Made by a program: the position numbers and the translations under genes
The notes under the pieces: generated by a model
What the model was told of the DNA's origin: nothing
Database searches by the model: none
The model's input: only the letters and a program-made list of their open reading frames with translations
In this document: positions 25,675 through 33,586 of the stretch, in pieces
Layout: each line of letters begins with the position of its first letter
How positions within the stretch are numbered: position 1 is the stretch's first letter
DNA from: Planctomycetales bacterium 71-10
Lineage (GTDB): Bacteria; Planctomycetota; Planctomycetia; Isosphaerales; Isosphaeraceae
Direction: 5' to 3'
DNA: 64,000 nt
Assembly: GCA_001898385.1 (NCBI GenBank)
Contig: MKTT01000084.1
Location: forward strand, 1 to 64,000

Positions 25675-25736
25675 CCGTCGTGATGAATTCATTCGGATCA
25701 AGATTGCATCGCAAACGACCGCGATTCAGCCTTGAA

Positions 25737-25752
25737 GCGCGGCCGTCCGCGC
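25737..25752 (+). terminator. Short GC hairpin after the feo operon
   Basis: GCGCGG and CCGCGC arms (6 bp) with a 4-base loop lie 62 bases downstream of the Cys-rich microprotein gene. There is no T-run. The weak evidence is position plus a perfect stem. Confidence 0.35.
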
Positions 25753-25850
25753 CGATAGAGTGATCTCGCCGTGCAGTTCGATCCGGTCCGGCTCCGCCTG
25801 TCTCCATTCCATGACGGGGCCCCGATCCAGCGAGCGACGATCCCGACCCC

Positions 25851-26258
25851 ATGACGCCCCGACGCGCCAAGGTACCGCTGCTCGCGCCCCGACTGTGGGC
25901 GGCCCTCTCGGCGACGGCTCTGGCCCTCGCCTGGGGGGTCGATGCGCGCGCCGGCTGCGTCGGGCGGTCCCACCCATCCGAGCAAGTTCCGTCGGCGGTC
26001 GTAAACTTGTCCGCCGAAATCTTCGGGGAGTCGTCCGCACCGCTCAGGCCCGCCGGATGCACCGGGGCGTTCTGCGGGAAGCCGAGTGCGCCCACCGGCA
26101 TGGACTCCAGCGGGGGCGTCGATCTCCGCGTCGAGTCGTGGGCCTGCTGCACGCTTCCACCTAGCCCGGATCGTGACGGCGGTTCCCGCCTGATCGCCGA
26201 ATCCGACGACCCTTCCCCCGCGACGCAGCGGGACGCCCTCGTCGAACCGCCCCGATAA
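25851..26258 (+). CDS. Small secreted Cys-containing hypothetical protein
   Basis: 135 residues. A strong signal peptide (LWAALSATALALAWGVDARA, cleavage about residue 34) supports a real gene. The mature part has paired cysteine motifs (GCVGRSHP, GCTGAFCGKPSAPTG and WACC), suggesting disulfides. The CxGxxCxxxPxxP arrangement recalls short secreted planctomycete proteins, an impression from memory only. No Shine-Dalgarno is obvious at the ATG. The gene stands alone between feo and the AhpD-like gene. Function unknown. Confidence 0.55.
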   Translation: MTPRRAKVPLLAPRLWAALSATALALAWGVDARAGCVGRSHPSEQVPSAVVNLSAEIFGESSAPLRPAGCTGAFCGKPSAPTGMDSSGGVDLRVESWACCTLPPSPDRDGGSRLIAESDDPSPATQRDALVEPPR

Positions 26259-26282
26259 TCGCCCGCTTCTCGCGCCCTCGGT

Positions 26283-26297
26283 GCGCGCTGAGCGCGC
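26283..26297 (+). terminator. Self-complementary GC hairpin
   Basis: GCGCGC-TGA-GCGCGC, a 6-bp perfect stem with a 3-base loop, 24 bases after the stop of the small secreted gene. No T-run. A second similar stem (26402-26419, GGCGCG/CGCGCC) lies in the leader of the next gene. Confidence 0.35.
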
Positions 26298-26474
26298 CCA
26301 TCGGCTTCGTCCCCGCGCCGCACCCTCGGCCTCGCGGCGTTTCGGCGCGATGACGCCGTCGCATCCCGGATCTTGACGCCGATCCCGCGCGTCCGCGTCC
26401 TGGCGCGGACCGTCGCGCCTCGCCGCGGCCTCCGTCCTATTCCGACCCGCCCATTCCGATCGAGGAGTGATTTC

Positions 26475-27878
26475 ATGGCTTTGCAACGATTTATGCTCGC
26501 GGCCTCGCTGCTCGCCGCCGCCGCCCCTGCTCCCGCCGGCGACGAGCCCACGCCGCCGCCCGTGGCCGTGACGCGCCCGGGTCTCAAGGAGGTGCTCGAA
26601 GGTTCGAAGTCGAGCAAGCCCCGGCTCCCGCTGCCGCCGCTGACCGAGGAGGAGAAGGCCCGCGCCGCGCAGGCCGCGAACGCCCCGGGCGGGAATCCGA
26701 TGGGCGGCGTGGTGAACAACGGCCGGATGCGGAACTTCTACCTCGCGCCGGAGTTCCGCAACGAGTTCTACGTCCGGCCCGCCGACGCCGCGAAGCCAGA
26801 TGCGAAGGCGATCCTCCGCTGGGGTGCCGGCGACCCGGCCATGCCGCTCGACCCCACCTTCCGCATCATGTTCTTCTGGCTCGTGGCGCGGGCCAACAAC
26901 TGCTACTACTGCCTGGGCCACCAGGAGGTGAAGCTCAAGGCCGTCGGCGTCACCGACGACGAGTTGGCGGCGCTCGACGCCGACTGGTCCGCCTTCCCGC
27001 CCGACCGGGCCGCGGCCTTCGCGTTCGTGAAGAAGCTGGCGAGGTCGCCCCAGGACGTGACCGACGCCGACGTCGACGCCCTGCGCCGCTACTTCGACGA
27101 GGCGGCGATCCTCGACATCTTCTATTCGACGGGCGGCTATTGCGCGATGACCCGCTGGACCGGCGGCCTGGCCATCCCGCAGGAGGACCATCGCGACTAC
27201 CTGACGCCGACCGCCGCCGCCTTCCGCGACCGCCCCAGCCTGGTCGCGCCGCTGGACCCGGCCCGCGAGGCCGAGAAGGCCGTCTGCCGCCCGGTCGCGT
27301 CCAACCGCCCGGCGCTGGAGCCGAGGGATGTCGTCGAGGCCCGCCTGGCCGACGCCCGCGCCCGGAAGCCGCGGCTCACCCTGGTGGACGAGGAGAAGGC
27401 GCGGAAGGTCCTGCCCGCCGACTGGTCGGCCGCGCCGCTGCCGAACTGGGTCCGCCTGCTGGCGAACTTCCCCGAGGCCGGCAAGGCCCGGATCCTGAGC
27501 GTCACGGCCGCCGCCTCGCCCGACAAGGGCGTGCTCGACCCGACGCTCCGCGCCCAGATCGCGTGGATCGCCGCCCGCCAGGATCGCGCGTGGTACGCCG
27601 CCGGCCACGCCCGCCGTCGGCTTCACGACCTCGGCCAGTCGGACGACGCCGTCTTCGCGCTCGACGCCCCCGACGACCGCTTCGACGCCGGCCGCAAGGC
27701 CGTGTTCCACCTGGCGAAAAAGCTGACCGCCGACCCGGCGATGGTGACCGACGCCGACGTCGCCGCGGTCCGCGGGCACCTCGGCGACCGCGAGACGGCC
27801 GAGGTCGTCTACTTCGTCACCGTCGCGTCGTTCTTCGACCGCGTCACCGAGGCCGCCGGCCTGTCGCTGGAATTCTGA
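26475..27878 (+). CDS. Secreted tandem AhpD/carboxymuconolactone-decarboxylase-like protein
   Basis: 467 residues with a signal peptide (ends APAPAGDEP, about residue 22). It has two copies of an AhpD-like helical unit. The first (about 100-250) carries the redox/proton-relay motif CYYCLGH (C143, C146, H149). The second (about 340-467) aligns but reads AWYAAGHARRRL: both cysteines are lost and only the His remains. The GAGGAG at 26462-26467 fixes the ATG. AhpD-fold proteins act in peroxide defence or as decarboxylases; an exported, half-degenerate version has no assigned substrate. A DUF1559 gene follows at 53 bases. Confidence 0.8.
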   Translation: MALQRFMLAASLLAAAAPAPAGDEPTPPPVAVTRPGLKEVLEGSKSSKPRLPLPPLTEEEKARAAQAANAPGGNPMGGVVNNGRMRNFYLAPEFRNEFYVRPADAAKPDAKAILRWGAGDPAMPLDPTFRIMFFWLVARANNCYYCLGHQEVKLKAVGVTDDELAALDADWSAFPPDRAAAFAFVKKLARSPQDVTDADVDALRRYFDEAAILDIFYSTGGYCAMTRWTGGLAIPQEDHRDYLTPTAAAFRDRPSLVAPLDPAREAEKAVCRPVASNRPALEPRDVVEARLADARARKPRLTLVDEEKARKVLPADWSAAPLPNWVRLLANFPEAGKARILSVTAAASPDKGVLDPTLRAQIAWIAARQDRAWYAAGHARRRLHDLGQSDDAVFALDAPDDRFDAGRKAVFHLAKKLTADPAMVTDADVAAVRGHLGDRETAEVVYFVTVASFFDRVTEAAGLSLEF

Positions 27879-27931
27879 CGACCCGTTCCCTTCATCCCAC
27901 ATATCGATTATTTTCATCGGAGATCCGACGC

Positions 27932-28954
27932 ATGAACGTACCCGTCCGCCGCCGCCGCGGTTTCACGCTGATCGAGCTGCTGGTCGTGATCGCCATCATC
28001 GCCGTCCTGATCGCGCTGCTGCTCCCCGCGGTGCAGGCGGCCCGCGAGGCCGCCCGCCGCGCCCAGTGCGTCAACAACATGAAGCAGATCGGCCTGGCCG
28101 TGCACAATTACCACGACGTCCACAGCAAGTTCCCGCTCGGCCGCGTGGTCGAGGTCGGCGCCGGGGGGGCCGTGAACATCAGCCGGGCCTACTCGCCCCA
28201 CAGCCAGGTCCTGCCGTTCATGGAGCAGACGCCGCTGTACCAGGCGATCAACTTCAGCCTGACCTGGAATCCCGACCCGGCCAACGGTGGCTACGACGGC
28301 AACAAGACGGTCCGGGCGACGGTCGTCTCCGGGTTCCTCTGCCCGTCCGACGCCGCCTCGACCATCCCGGCCGGCTACGGCGGGACCAACTACCGGGCGA
28401 GCGAGGGGTCGAACTTCCTGTTCGGCCACGGGAAGACCGACCCGAGCGGCGTGAACGGCGCCATGCGGGCCCCCGACGGCCTGTTCTTCGCGAACGAGTC
28501 GAAGGGGATCGCCGAGGCCACCGACGGCACGTCGAACACGGCGATGTTCAGCGAGCACATCATCGGCGACTTCAACCAGGCCGTGGCCTCCGAGCACGGC
28601 GACACCTTCCAGCCGGGTTCCTACCCGGCCACGCAGGACGAGGCCGTGCAGGCCTGCCGCGACATGAACTGGAAGGACATCTCCAAGCAGGGCTATTCCG
28701 ACGTCGGCGCCCCGTGGCTCTACGGATATCACTCGACGACGTCGTACTATCACGTCGGTCCGCCGTCGTCGCGCTCGTGCATGTTCCCGCCCCTGCGGAT
28801 CTCGACCACGGCCAACAGCAAGCACCCCGGCGGCGTGAACGTGCTGCTCGGGGACGGCTCGGTGAAGTTCGTCAAGGACTCGATCAACATCCAGACCTGG
28901 CGCGCGATGGGGTCTCGCAACATGGGCGAGATCATCAGCAGCGACGCGATGTGA
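27932..28954 (+). CDS. DUF1559 protein with type IV pilin-like N-terminus
   Basis: 340 residues. The prepilin-like start [20 protein letters not shown] gives cleavage after Gly10 with Glu at +5 and one hydrophobic helix. The DUF1559 core follows (AQCVNNMKQIGLAVHNYHD, TDGTSNTAMFSEH) and ends with the H-x9-DG signature HPGGVNVLLGDGSVKFVKDS. DUF1559 families are hugely expanded in planctomycetes as exported pseudopilin-like proteins of unknown function. CGGAGA precedes the ATG. A lipoprotein gene follows at 14 bases. This copy is the classical form, unlike the three in the leftward cluster. Confidence 0.92.
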   Translation: MNVPVRRRRGFTLIELLVVIAIIAVLIALLLPAVQAAREAARRAQCVNNMKQIGLAVHNYHDVHSKFPLGRVVEVGAGGAVNISRAYSPHSQVLPFMEQTPLYQAINFSLTWNPDPANGGYDGNKTVRATVVSGFLCPSDAASTIPAGYGGTNYRASEGSNFLFGHGKTDPSGVNGAMRAPDGLFFANESKGIAEATDGTSNTAMFSEHIIGDFNQAVASEHGDTFQPGSYPATQDEAVQACRDMNWKDISKQGYSDVGAPWLYGYHSTTSYYHVGPPSSRSCMFPPLRISTTANSKHPGGVNVLLGDGSVKFVKDSINIQTWRAMGSRNMGEIISSDAM

Positions 28955-28968
28955 GCGGAGCCTCTCTC

Positions 28969-29376
28969 ATGACCGTCCGAAGAAGCACGGCCGCCGTCTC
29001 CGGCGCCCTCGCCCTCCTCCTCGCCGCCTCCCTGGCCGCGGGGTGCGGCGGCGAGTCCCCGCCCACCCCCTCGGACCCCACCGCGGCGAAGGGATTCCTG
29101 ACCCAGGCGCTCGACGCCTGGAAGGGGGGGAAGCCGAAGGACTCGCTCACCAAGGAGAAGCCTTCGATCCTCGTGAACGACCCGGACTGGGAGCGGAAGT
29201 CGAAGCTCACCGATTACAAGGTCGAGGGCGACGGCCAGGCCCTGGGCGCGGGCGTCCAGTGGACCGTCCCCCTGACGCTCTCGGTCAAGGGGAAGACGGT
29301 GGAGAAGAAGGCCGTGTACGTCGTGAACGTCGCCGAGGCGATGGTCACGGTCTCGCGGCTGGACATGGACTTCTGA
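28969..29376 (+). CDS. Small lipoprotein co-transcribed with DUF1559
   Basis: 135 residues with a lipoprotein signal; lipobox LAAGC gives C26. The mature part is a small alpha/beta domain: ATAKGFLTQALDAWKGGKPKDS-type helix (read near 39-58), then beta strands with LTLSVKGKTVEKKAVYVVNV. DUF1559 genes in this lineage are frequently followed by such small lipoproteins, to my knowledge. GCGGAG precedes the ATG by 8 bases. It ends at a hairpin shared with the convergent pilin cluster. Function unknown. Confidence 0.8.
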   Translation: MTVRRSTAAVSGALALLLAASLAAGCGGESPPTPSDPTAAKGFLTQALDAWKGGKPKDSLTKEKPSILVNDPDWERKSKLTDYKVEGDGQALGAGVQWTVPLTLSVKGKTVEKKAVYVVNVAEAMVTVSRLDMDF

Positions 29377-29384
29377 CGGGCCGT

Positions 29385-29415
29385 GCGGGGCGGGGCTCCG
29401 CGTAGCCCCGCCCGC
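29385..29415. terminator. Bidirectional hairpin between convergent genes
   Basis: A 10-bp stem (GGGCGGGGCT pairing with AGCCCCGCCC, loop of 6) with a bulge and 2 more pairs fills the 40-base gap between the lipoprotein and the last DUF1559 gene of the leftward cluster. It could end transcription from both sides. Confidence 0.6.
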
Positions 29416-29416
29416 A

Positions 29417-30319
29417 TCAATAAGCGTCGCCGTCCACGATCTCGCCGTCGGAGCGGTGGGCGAGCGCCTGGAGGACGCGGCGTGAAATCTTGTCCTTCAG
29501 GAATCGGACGGAGCCGTCGCCGAAGAGGAAGTTCGCGCCGGTGGCGTGGGCGCTGCCGAACCCGCCGACGACGTCGGCCGTCAATTCGCCGCTCTCGATC
29601 ATCGACCGGAGCACGACCGGGTCGAAATCGCGGCCGTTGCCCCGAATCTGGCCGGTCCGCACCCGCTGCGCGAGGGCGAAGTCCGGGGAACCCTCGCCGT
29701 TGAGGTTCCAGCCGGCGTTGCGCAGGGTCGCCGCCGTGCCGATCGCCCAGCCGCCGTAGGCGATCGAACTGCGGACCTCGCCCGCGAGGATCGTGAACGC
29801 CGGTCCGTCGACGAGGTCGCGGCGCGCGACGCGGCTGTTGAGGAAGAAGACGCCGTGGTCGTCCGCGTCGATCTCCTTCTCCGCGTCATTGTGGCAGCCC
29901 GCGTAGCTCATGTTGTTGGCGATCCCCGTCGAGGGGCAGAGGTATCCCTGAAGCGTCACGTCCGTCGCCGTCCGATTGCCGTCGGCGAACGCCCCCAGGT
30001 GGAAATTCAGGTGGTTGTAGACGTTCCGATGCTCCAGGAACGGCAGGATGCGCGCGCCCCAGCCGAACCGGTAGCCCGCCGGATCGTTCGTCACGGGCCC
30101 CTGGAAGTCCACGACGCCGGGCGGATAAGCCCCATTCGTCGCCGCGTAGTTTTCCATCGCGATCCCGATCTGGAGCAGGTTGTTCGTGCATTGCGTGCGA
30201 CGGGCGACCTCGCGCGCCGACTGCACGGCCGGCAGCAGCAGAGCGATCAGGACGCTGATGACGGCGACCACGACGACCAGCTCGACCATCGTGAAGCCGC
30301 GGCGCGGATCAGTACGCAT
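29417..30319 (-). CDS. DUF1559 pilin-like protein 3 of the leftward cluster
   Basis: 300 residues (302 if the ATG two codons upstream at 30325 is used). I prefer 30319 because AGGAGG lies 9 bases before it and only 3 before the other. Prepilin-like RRGFTMVELVVVVAVISVL. The DUF1559 core is TQCTNNLLQIGIAMENYAATN and the signature end is [22 protein letters not shown] subgroup motif DADDHGVFFLNSRV is in the middle. The start overlaps the end of the previous paralogue, so translation is coupled. Shares a 46-bp identical block with that paralogue. Likely a pilin-like subunit of the adjoining GspE/GspF machine, by inference. Confidence 0.88.
   Translation of the reverse strand: MRTDPRRGFTMVELVVVVAVISVLIALLLPAVQSAREVARRTQCTNNLLQIGIAMENYAATNGAYPPGVVDFQGPVTNDPAGYRFGWGARILPFLEHRNVYNHLNFHLGAFADGNRTATDVTLQGYLCPSTGIANNMSYAGCHNDAEKEIDADDHGVFFLNSRVARRDLVDGPAFTILAGEVRSSIAYGGWAIGTAATLRNAGWNLNGEGSPDFALAQRVRTGQIRGNGRDFDPVVLRSMIESGELTADVVGGFGSAHATGANFLFGDGSVRFLKDKISRRVLQALAHRSDGEIVDGDAY
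29828..29873. repeat. 46-bp perfect direct repeat, copy 1 (inside DUF1559 gene 3)
   Basis: Identical to 30714-30759. It encodes the DADDHGVFFLNSRV motif on the minus strand. Identity at the DNA level, including third positions, suggests recent duplication or gene conversion between the neighbouring paralogues. Confidence 0.85.
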
Positions 30320-31259
30320 CGTCATCCACCTCCTCCCCGTCGTCGCGATGCCCCAGCCGGCGATAGACCGCCGGGTCGATGGCCTGCCGAATGAATCTCA
30401 CGGATCCGTCGCCGAACGCGAAGTCCGCGCCCTCGCCCCGATGCCGGCTGCCGAAGCCCCCGACGTACCCCGGCGGCAGGGCCACCTTGCCCGAGGCCGC
30501 AAGCGATTCGAGGGCGTCGGCCGTTTGCGTTGAGCTTCGCCAGGCGTCGGACTTCGCGGCTTCGCCCAGGGCCGCGAGGTCCAGGCCGTTGATTGGGGCG
30601 CCCGTGTTGCGGAGCGTGGCTCGCCCGCCCACGAACCAGCCGTCGGCCGCCGGCTCGACGACCTCGCCCAAAAAGATCGTCTGCGACAGCCCGTCGAAGA
30701 CGTCCGCGGCGCGGACGCGGCTGTTGAGGAAGAAGACGCCGTGGTCGTCCGCGTCGATCGCCTTCTCGACCTCGTGGTGGCAGGCGACGTAGCTCGACCG
30801 ACCATACTCGGGCGGCGGGGCCGACCAGCCGATCGGCAGGATCGAAGTCCCGCCCCAGCCGGACCGTCCCGGGCTGGAATCCGGGCAGTTGAACGTGTTC
30901 AGGTGGCATCGACGCGCCGTCGAGTTCGCCGGGTCGGTCGATGCGACGTCGAAGTTCAGCGTGTTGTAGATCGCCCATTGCTCCGCCCAGGGGAGGATCA
31001 TCGACGGCCATCCCGAGCGCCTCGTCGCGTCCGCCGCCGAGAACGGCCGGACGACGTCTACGACGCCCGGCGGGTAGACGGAATGCGTGGCGTGATAGCT
31101 CTGCAGCGCCAGGTGGATCTGCTTCAGGTTGTTCAGGCACTGCGCACGTCGCGCCGCCTCGGCCCCGCCGCGCAACGCGGGGATGAGCAGGGCCAGGATG
31201 GTCCCGACGATCCCCAGGACCACGACCAGCTCCACCAGCGTGAAGCCCGACCGCTTCAT
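30309..31259 (-). CDS. DUF1559 pilin-like protein 2 of the leftward cluster
   Basis: 316 residues. Prepilin-like N-terminus KRSGFTLVELVVVLGIVGTI with Glu at +5. DUF1559 features: AQCLNNLKQIHLALQSYHATH and the C-terminal DFAFGDGSVRFIRQAI. It has the subgroup motif DADDHGVFFLNSRV. The gene overlaps the next DUF1559 gene by a few codons and begins 25 bases after the previous one. A perfect GGGGGGAAGAAC ribosome region precedes the ATG. It is distinguished from the paralogues by a large insertion around 90-140 (DPANSTARRCHLNTFNCPDS). Pilin-like role inferred from cluster. Confidence 0.88.
   Translation of the reverse strand: MKRSGFTLVELVVVLGIVGTILALLIPALRGGAEAARRAQCLNNLKQIHLALQSYHATHSVYPPGVVDVVRPFSAADATRRSGWPSMILPWAEQWAIYNTLNFDVASTDPANSTARRCHLNTFNCPDSSPGRSGWGGTSILPIGWSAPPPEYGRSSYVACHHEVEKAIDADDHGVFFLNSRVRAADVFDGLSQTIFLGEVVEPAADGWFVGGRATLRNTGAPINGLDLAALGEAAKSDAWRSSTQTADALESLAASGKVALPPGYVGGFGSRHRGEGADFAFGDGSVRFIRQAIDPAVYRRLGHRDDGEEVDDDAY
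30714..30759. repeat. 46-bp perfect direct repeat, copy 2 (inside DUF1559 gene 2)
   Basis: Identical to 29828-29873; see that entry. The corresponding part of DUF1559 gene 1 (about 31669-31709) has diverged, so the exchange involved only genes 2 and 3. Confidence 0.85.
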
Positions 31260-31284
31260 CGTTCTTCCCCCCTTCGCCGGCCGG

Positions 31285-32199
31285 TCAGTAGGAGCCCGCG
31301 TCGATCATCTCGCCGTCCGCTCGATTGACGAGCAGGCGATAGGTCTCGGCCGACACGCTGTCTTTCAGGAAGCGGACGGAGCCGTCGCCGTACAGGGCGT
31401 TGACACCGCCCGCGTGGTACGAGCCGACGCCGCCGACGAACTTCGCGACGTTCTCGGGAGCCGAGGCGTCGCCGATGTAGGCCCCCTCGTCGACCGGGCC
31501 CGTCTCGGTCCAGATCTTCCCGCTCCGGGCGTTGGGCGTGGTGCCGGCGTTTCGCAGGCTGGCCCGCGTGCCCGACGCCCAGCCCAGGTCCACTCCGTCA
31601 CCGCGCTTCTCCGAGACGAAGATGGTGTTGCTGAATCCGTCCGACACGTCCTCATAGCGGACCGCGCTGTTGAGGAACAGGACTCCGCGGTTGTCGGCCG
31701 CGATGGGGGCCTCGACGTCGTGGTGCATGCCGACGTAGCTCGTCGCCGGGATCCCCTGGGCGTTTCGGAGCATGCCCGATCTCTCCGAAGGGCAGACGAA
31801 GCTCATTAGCAGCCGCGAACGCGTCGTCAGGTTCGTCGCGTCGTACAGGCCGACGTGGAAGTTGAAATGGTTGTAGACGTTCTTCATCTCCATGTACGGC
31901 GTCAGCCGGGTCAGCCAGCCGAAACCGTAGCCCTTGGCCTGGTCGAGGATCGGGCCCTTGCCGTCGTCGACCACGCCCGGAGGCAGGATCTCGAAGGCCC
32001 CCTCGTAGTTGTGCAGCGCGACGCCGATCTGCATCAGATTGTTGACGCACTGCGAGCGGCGGGCGGCCTCGCGGGCGGCCTGCACGGCCGGCAGCAGCAG
32101 GGCGATCAGCACGGCGATGATGGCGATCACCACCAGCAGCTCGATCAGCGTGAAGCCCGGCCGAGGCCGGCCGCCCACGTCTTTCTTGCGCGAATCCAT
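31285..32199 (-). CDS. DUF1559 pilin-like protein 1 of the leftward cluster
   Basis: 304 residues. Prepilin-like [23 protein letters not shown]1559 core [21 protein letters not shown]; end [22 protein letters not shown] keeps the H-x9-DG signature (H and DG visible). The subgroup motif is [14 protein letters not shown], a variant of that in the two downstream copies. GAGGAG lies 9 bases before the ATG. It follows a PilX-like minor pilin gene by 21 bases and opens the run of three DUF1559 genes. An outer pilin-like subunit is inferred. Confidence 0.9.
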   Translation of the reverse strand: MDSRKKDVGGRPRPGFTLIELLVVIAIIAVLIALLLPAVQAAREAARRSQCVNNLMQIGVALHNYEGAFEILPPGVVDDGKGPILDQAKGYGFGWLTRLTPYMEMKNVYNHFNFHVGLYDATNLTTRSRLLMSFVCPSERSGMLRNAQGIPATSYVGMHHDVEAPIAADNRGVLFLNSAVRYEDVSDGFSNTIFVSEKRGDGVDLGWASGTRASLRNAGTTPNARSGKIWTETGPVDEGAYIGDASAPENVAKFVGGVGSYHAGGVNALYGDGSVRFLKDSVSAETYRLLVNRADGEMIDAGSY

Positions 32200-32220
32200 G
32201 ACGGCGCTCCTCGATAGGTT

Positions 32221-32631
32221 TCAGGGCTTCCCGGGCAGGACGACCCGGCGACTCGACCGGATGCGACGCTCGGGCTCGACGGGGTGATCGGCCTGGACGC
32301 GGACCGTCCGCGCCCCGCCTTCGGACGCGACGACGATCGTCACCACGGCCGCCGGTACCGCGCCGTCGCCGGAGGGGAGGCCGAGCGACGACGCGGCGAC
32401 TTCCCAGCGTTCCCCGGAGTAGGCGGGATCGGCCGCGAGCCGGGCGAACGCGCGGTCGAGCCCCGCGTCGGCCAGGGCTTCGGATTGCAAGGCCCGCTCA
32501 CGGGCCCGCCCGCGGGCGTGATATGCCGCGCCCAGCGCGACGAGCGTGGAAGCGACGAGTCCGAGGACGACCAGCAGGGCCAGCACGGCGACCGTCGTCA
32601 GGCCCCGGCGGTGCTTCGGGCGTGCGATCAC
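32221..32631 (-). CDS. Minor pilin-like protein (PilX/GspK type)
   Basis: 136 residues starting at a GTG that overlaps the stop of the GspJ-like gene (GTGA at 32628-32631). Prepilin-like start HRRGLTTVAVLALLVVLGLV, but the residue five after the Gly is Ala, not Glu. Loss of that Glu is known for GspK/PilX-type tip subunits. The helix is followed by YHARGRARERALQSEALADAGLDRAFAR, read over about 37-64. It is short for GspK (usually about 300 residues), so a PilX-like fragment or distinct small subunit is possible. AAGGAGG precedes the start. Confidence 0.78.
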   Translation of the reverse strand: MIARPKHRRGLTTVAVLALLVVLGLVASTLVALGAAYHARGRARERALQSEALADAGLDRAFARLAADPAYSGERWEVAASSLGLPSGDGAVPAAVVTIVVASEGGARTVRVQADHPVEPERRIRSSRRVVLPGKP

Positions 32632-33161
32632 GGCCGACCTCCTTCCGACTTCGGCGTCGGTGGGACGCCTCGGCCGACCATCGCGGCGACCTCGACCGTC
32701 CGGGCGGGATCGATCCGTCCCGCATGGGCCTGGAGTTCCACCGCGACGAAAGCGAACCGACGTCCTTCGACGTCGCGGATGTCCAACTTCGCCCCGACGG
32801 ACTGCGGGATCCGGAACGGCTCGCGGGCGGCGTCCTTCCCGCCCGCGACGACGACGCGGGAGAGATCCCCGGCCTCGCTGACGCGATACTCGACCGACCT
32901 CCCCGCTTCGGGCCCGAGCCGGAGCGTCCGGCCGTCGATCGCGGCGGACCGCGCGGCGTGGACGTCCTGGCGGAAGCGGACCGCGAGCCGGTCGAGCGCC
33001 TCGGACCGTCCGAACGCGGCGAGGCTTTCGTCCTGCAATCGCATCGTCAGTCCCAGCATCAGGGCGACGGTCCCGAGCATCGCGGCGACCGCCGTCATCA
33101 TCACCATCGCCTCGACGAGGGTCACGCCGCGACGGCTTCGCGGGTTTCGAATCATCGACAT
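32628..33161 (-). CDS. Prepilin-like protein, GspJ type
   Basis: 177 residues. Prepilin motif RRGVTLVEAMVMMTAVAAML with Glu at +5. The globular part has LDRLAVRFRQDVHAARSAAI, the pattern of GspJ/PilW-type minor pseudopilins that form the tip complex. AGGAGG lies 7 bases before the ATG at 33161, and the start overlaps the stop of the GspI-like gene (ATGA). Its own stop overlaps the next GTG. Coupled translation throughout suggests a fixed ratio of tip subunits. Confidence 0.82.
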   Translation of the reverse strand: MSMIRNPRSRRGVTLVEAMVMMTAVAAMLGTVALMLGLTMRLQDESLAAFGRSEALDRLAVRFRQDVHAARSAAIDGRTLRLGPEAGRSVEYRVSEAGDLSRVVVAGGKDAAREPFRIPQSVGAKLDIRDVEGRRFAFVAVELQAHAGRIDPARTVEVAAMVGRGVPPTPKSEGGRP

Positions 33162-33586
33162 CACGACGCCTCCTTCCGGCGGTGGATCCAGGTGACGAGC
33201 CGGACCGGGGCGTCCCATTCGCCGGCGCGGTTGCGCCAGCGGATCCGGACGGCCACGCGACGCGCGGGGAGGTCGCCGGCCGGGTCGTCGGCCACCTCGG
33301 CGGTCAGTTCGGCGCCGGGGAGCGCCCCGGACGCCGCGGGCGAGAGCGACACCCCTTCCACCGGCCCGACGGCCAGGGAGTCGAACGGGCGGGCGGCGAC
33401 CCGCTCCAGGACGTTCGCGGCCTCGACGGCCGCCACGCCCCGACGGTCCCACGCCCGGCGCTCGGCGGCGAGGCTCGCCGTCACCTTCGCCGCCAGGGCC
33501 ATGGCGATCATCAGCATCAGGGCCGAGATCGCCGTCTCCAGCAGCAACGCCCCGCGGCGTGCGCGGGGCCTTCGCTTCGCGATCAT
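33161..33586 (-). CDS. Prepilin-like protein, GspI/PilV type
   Basis: 141 residues. Prepilin-like ARRGALLLETAISALMLMIA with Glu at +5. A short globular domain follows (NVLERVAARPFDSLAVGP, then VAVRIRWRNRAGEWDAPVRL), the size and pattern of GspI/PilV minor pseudopilins. Start ATG overlaps the stop of GspF-like gene 3 (ATGA at 33583-33586) and is preceded by GGGAGG. Its stop overlaps the start of the GspJ-like gene. Function as a minor pseudopilin is inferred from order and motif. Confidence 0.82.
   Translation of the reverse strand: MIAKRRPRARRGALLLETAISALMLMIAMALAAKVTASLAAERRAWDRRGVAAVEAANVLERVAARPFDSLAVGPVEGVSLSPAASGALPGAELTAEVADDPAGDLPARRVAVRIRWRNRAGEWDAPVRLVTWIHRRKEAS

Noticed and set aside
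25681..25705. ATGAATTCAT palindrome after the feo operon as another Fur box
   Set aside because: It fits the 7-1-7 pattern at only three of seven positions and has no promoter or gene start next to it.
29417..32199. Tandem DUF1559 genes as a transposon or phage cargo
   Set aside because: No inverted repeats, integrase or composition change; they are coupled to the pilus-like operon.
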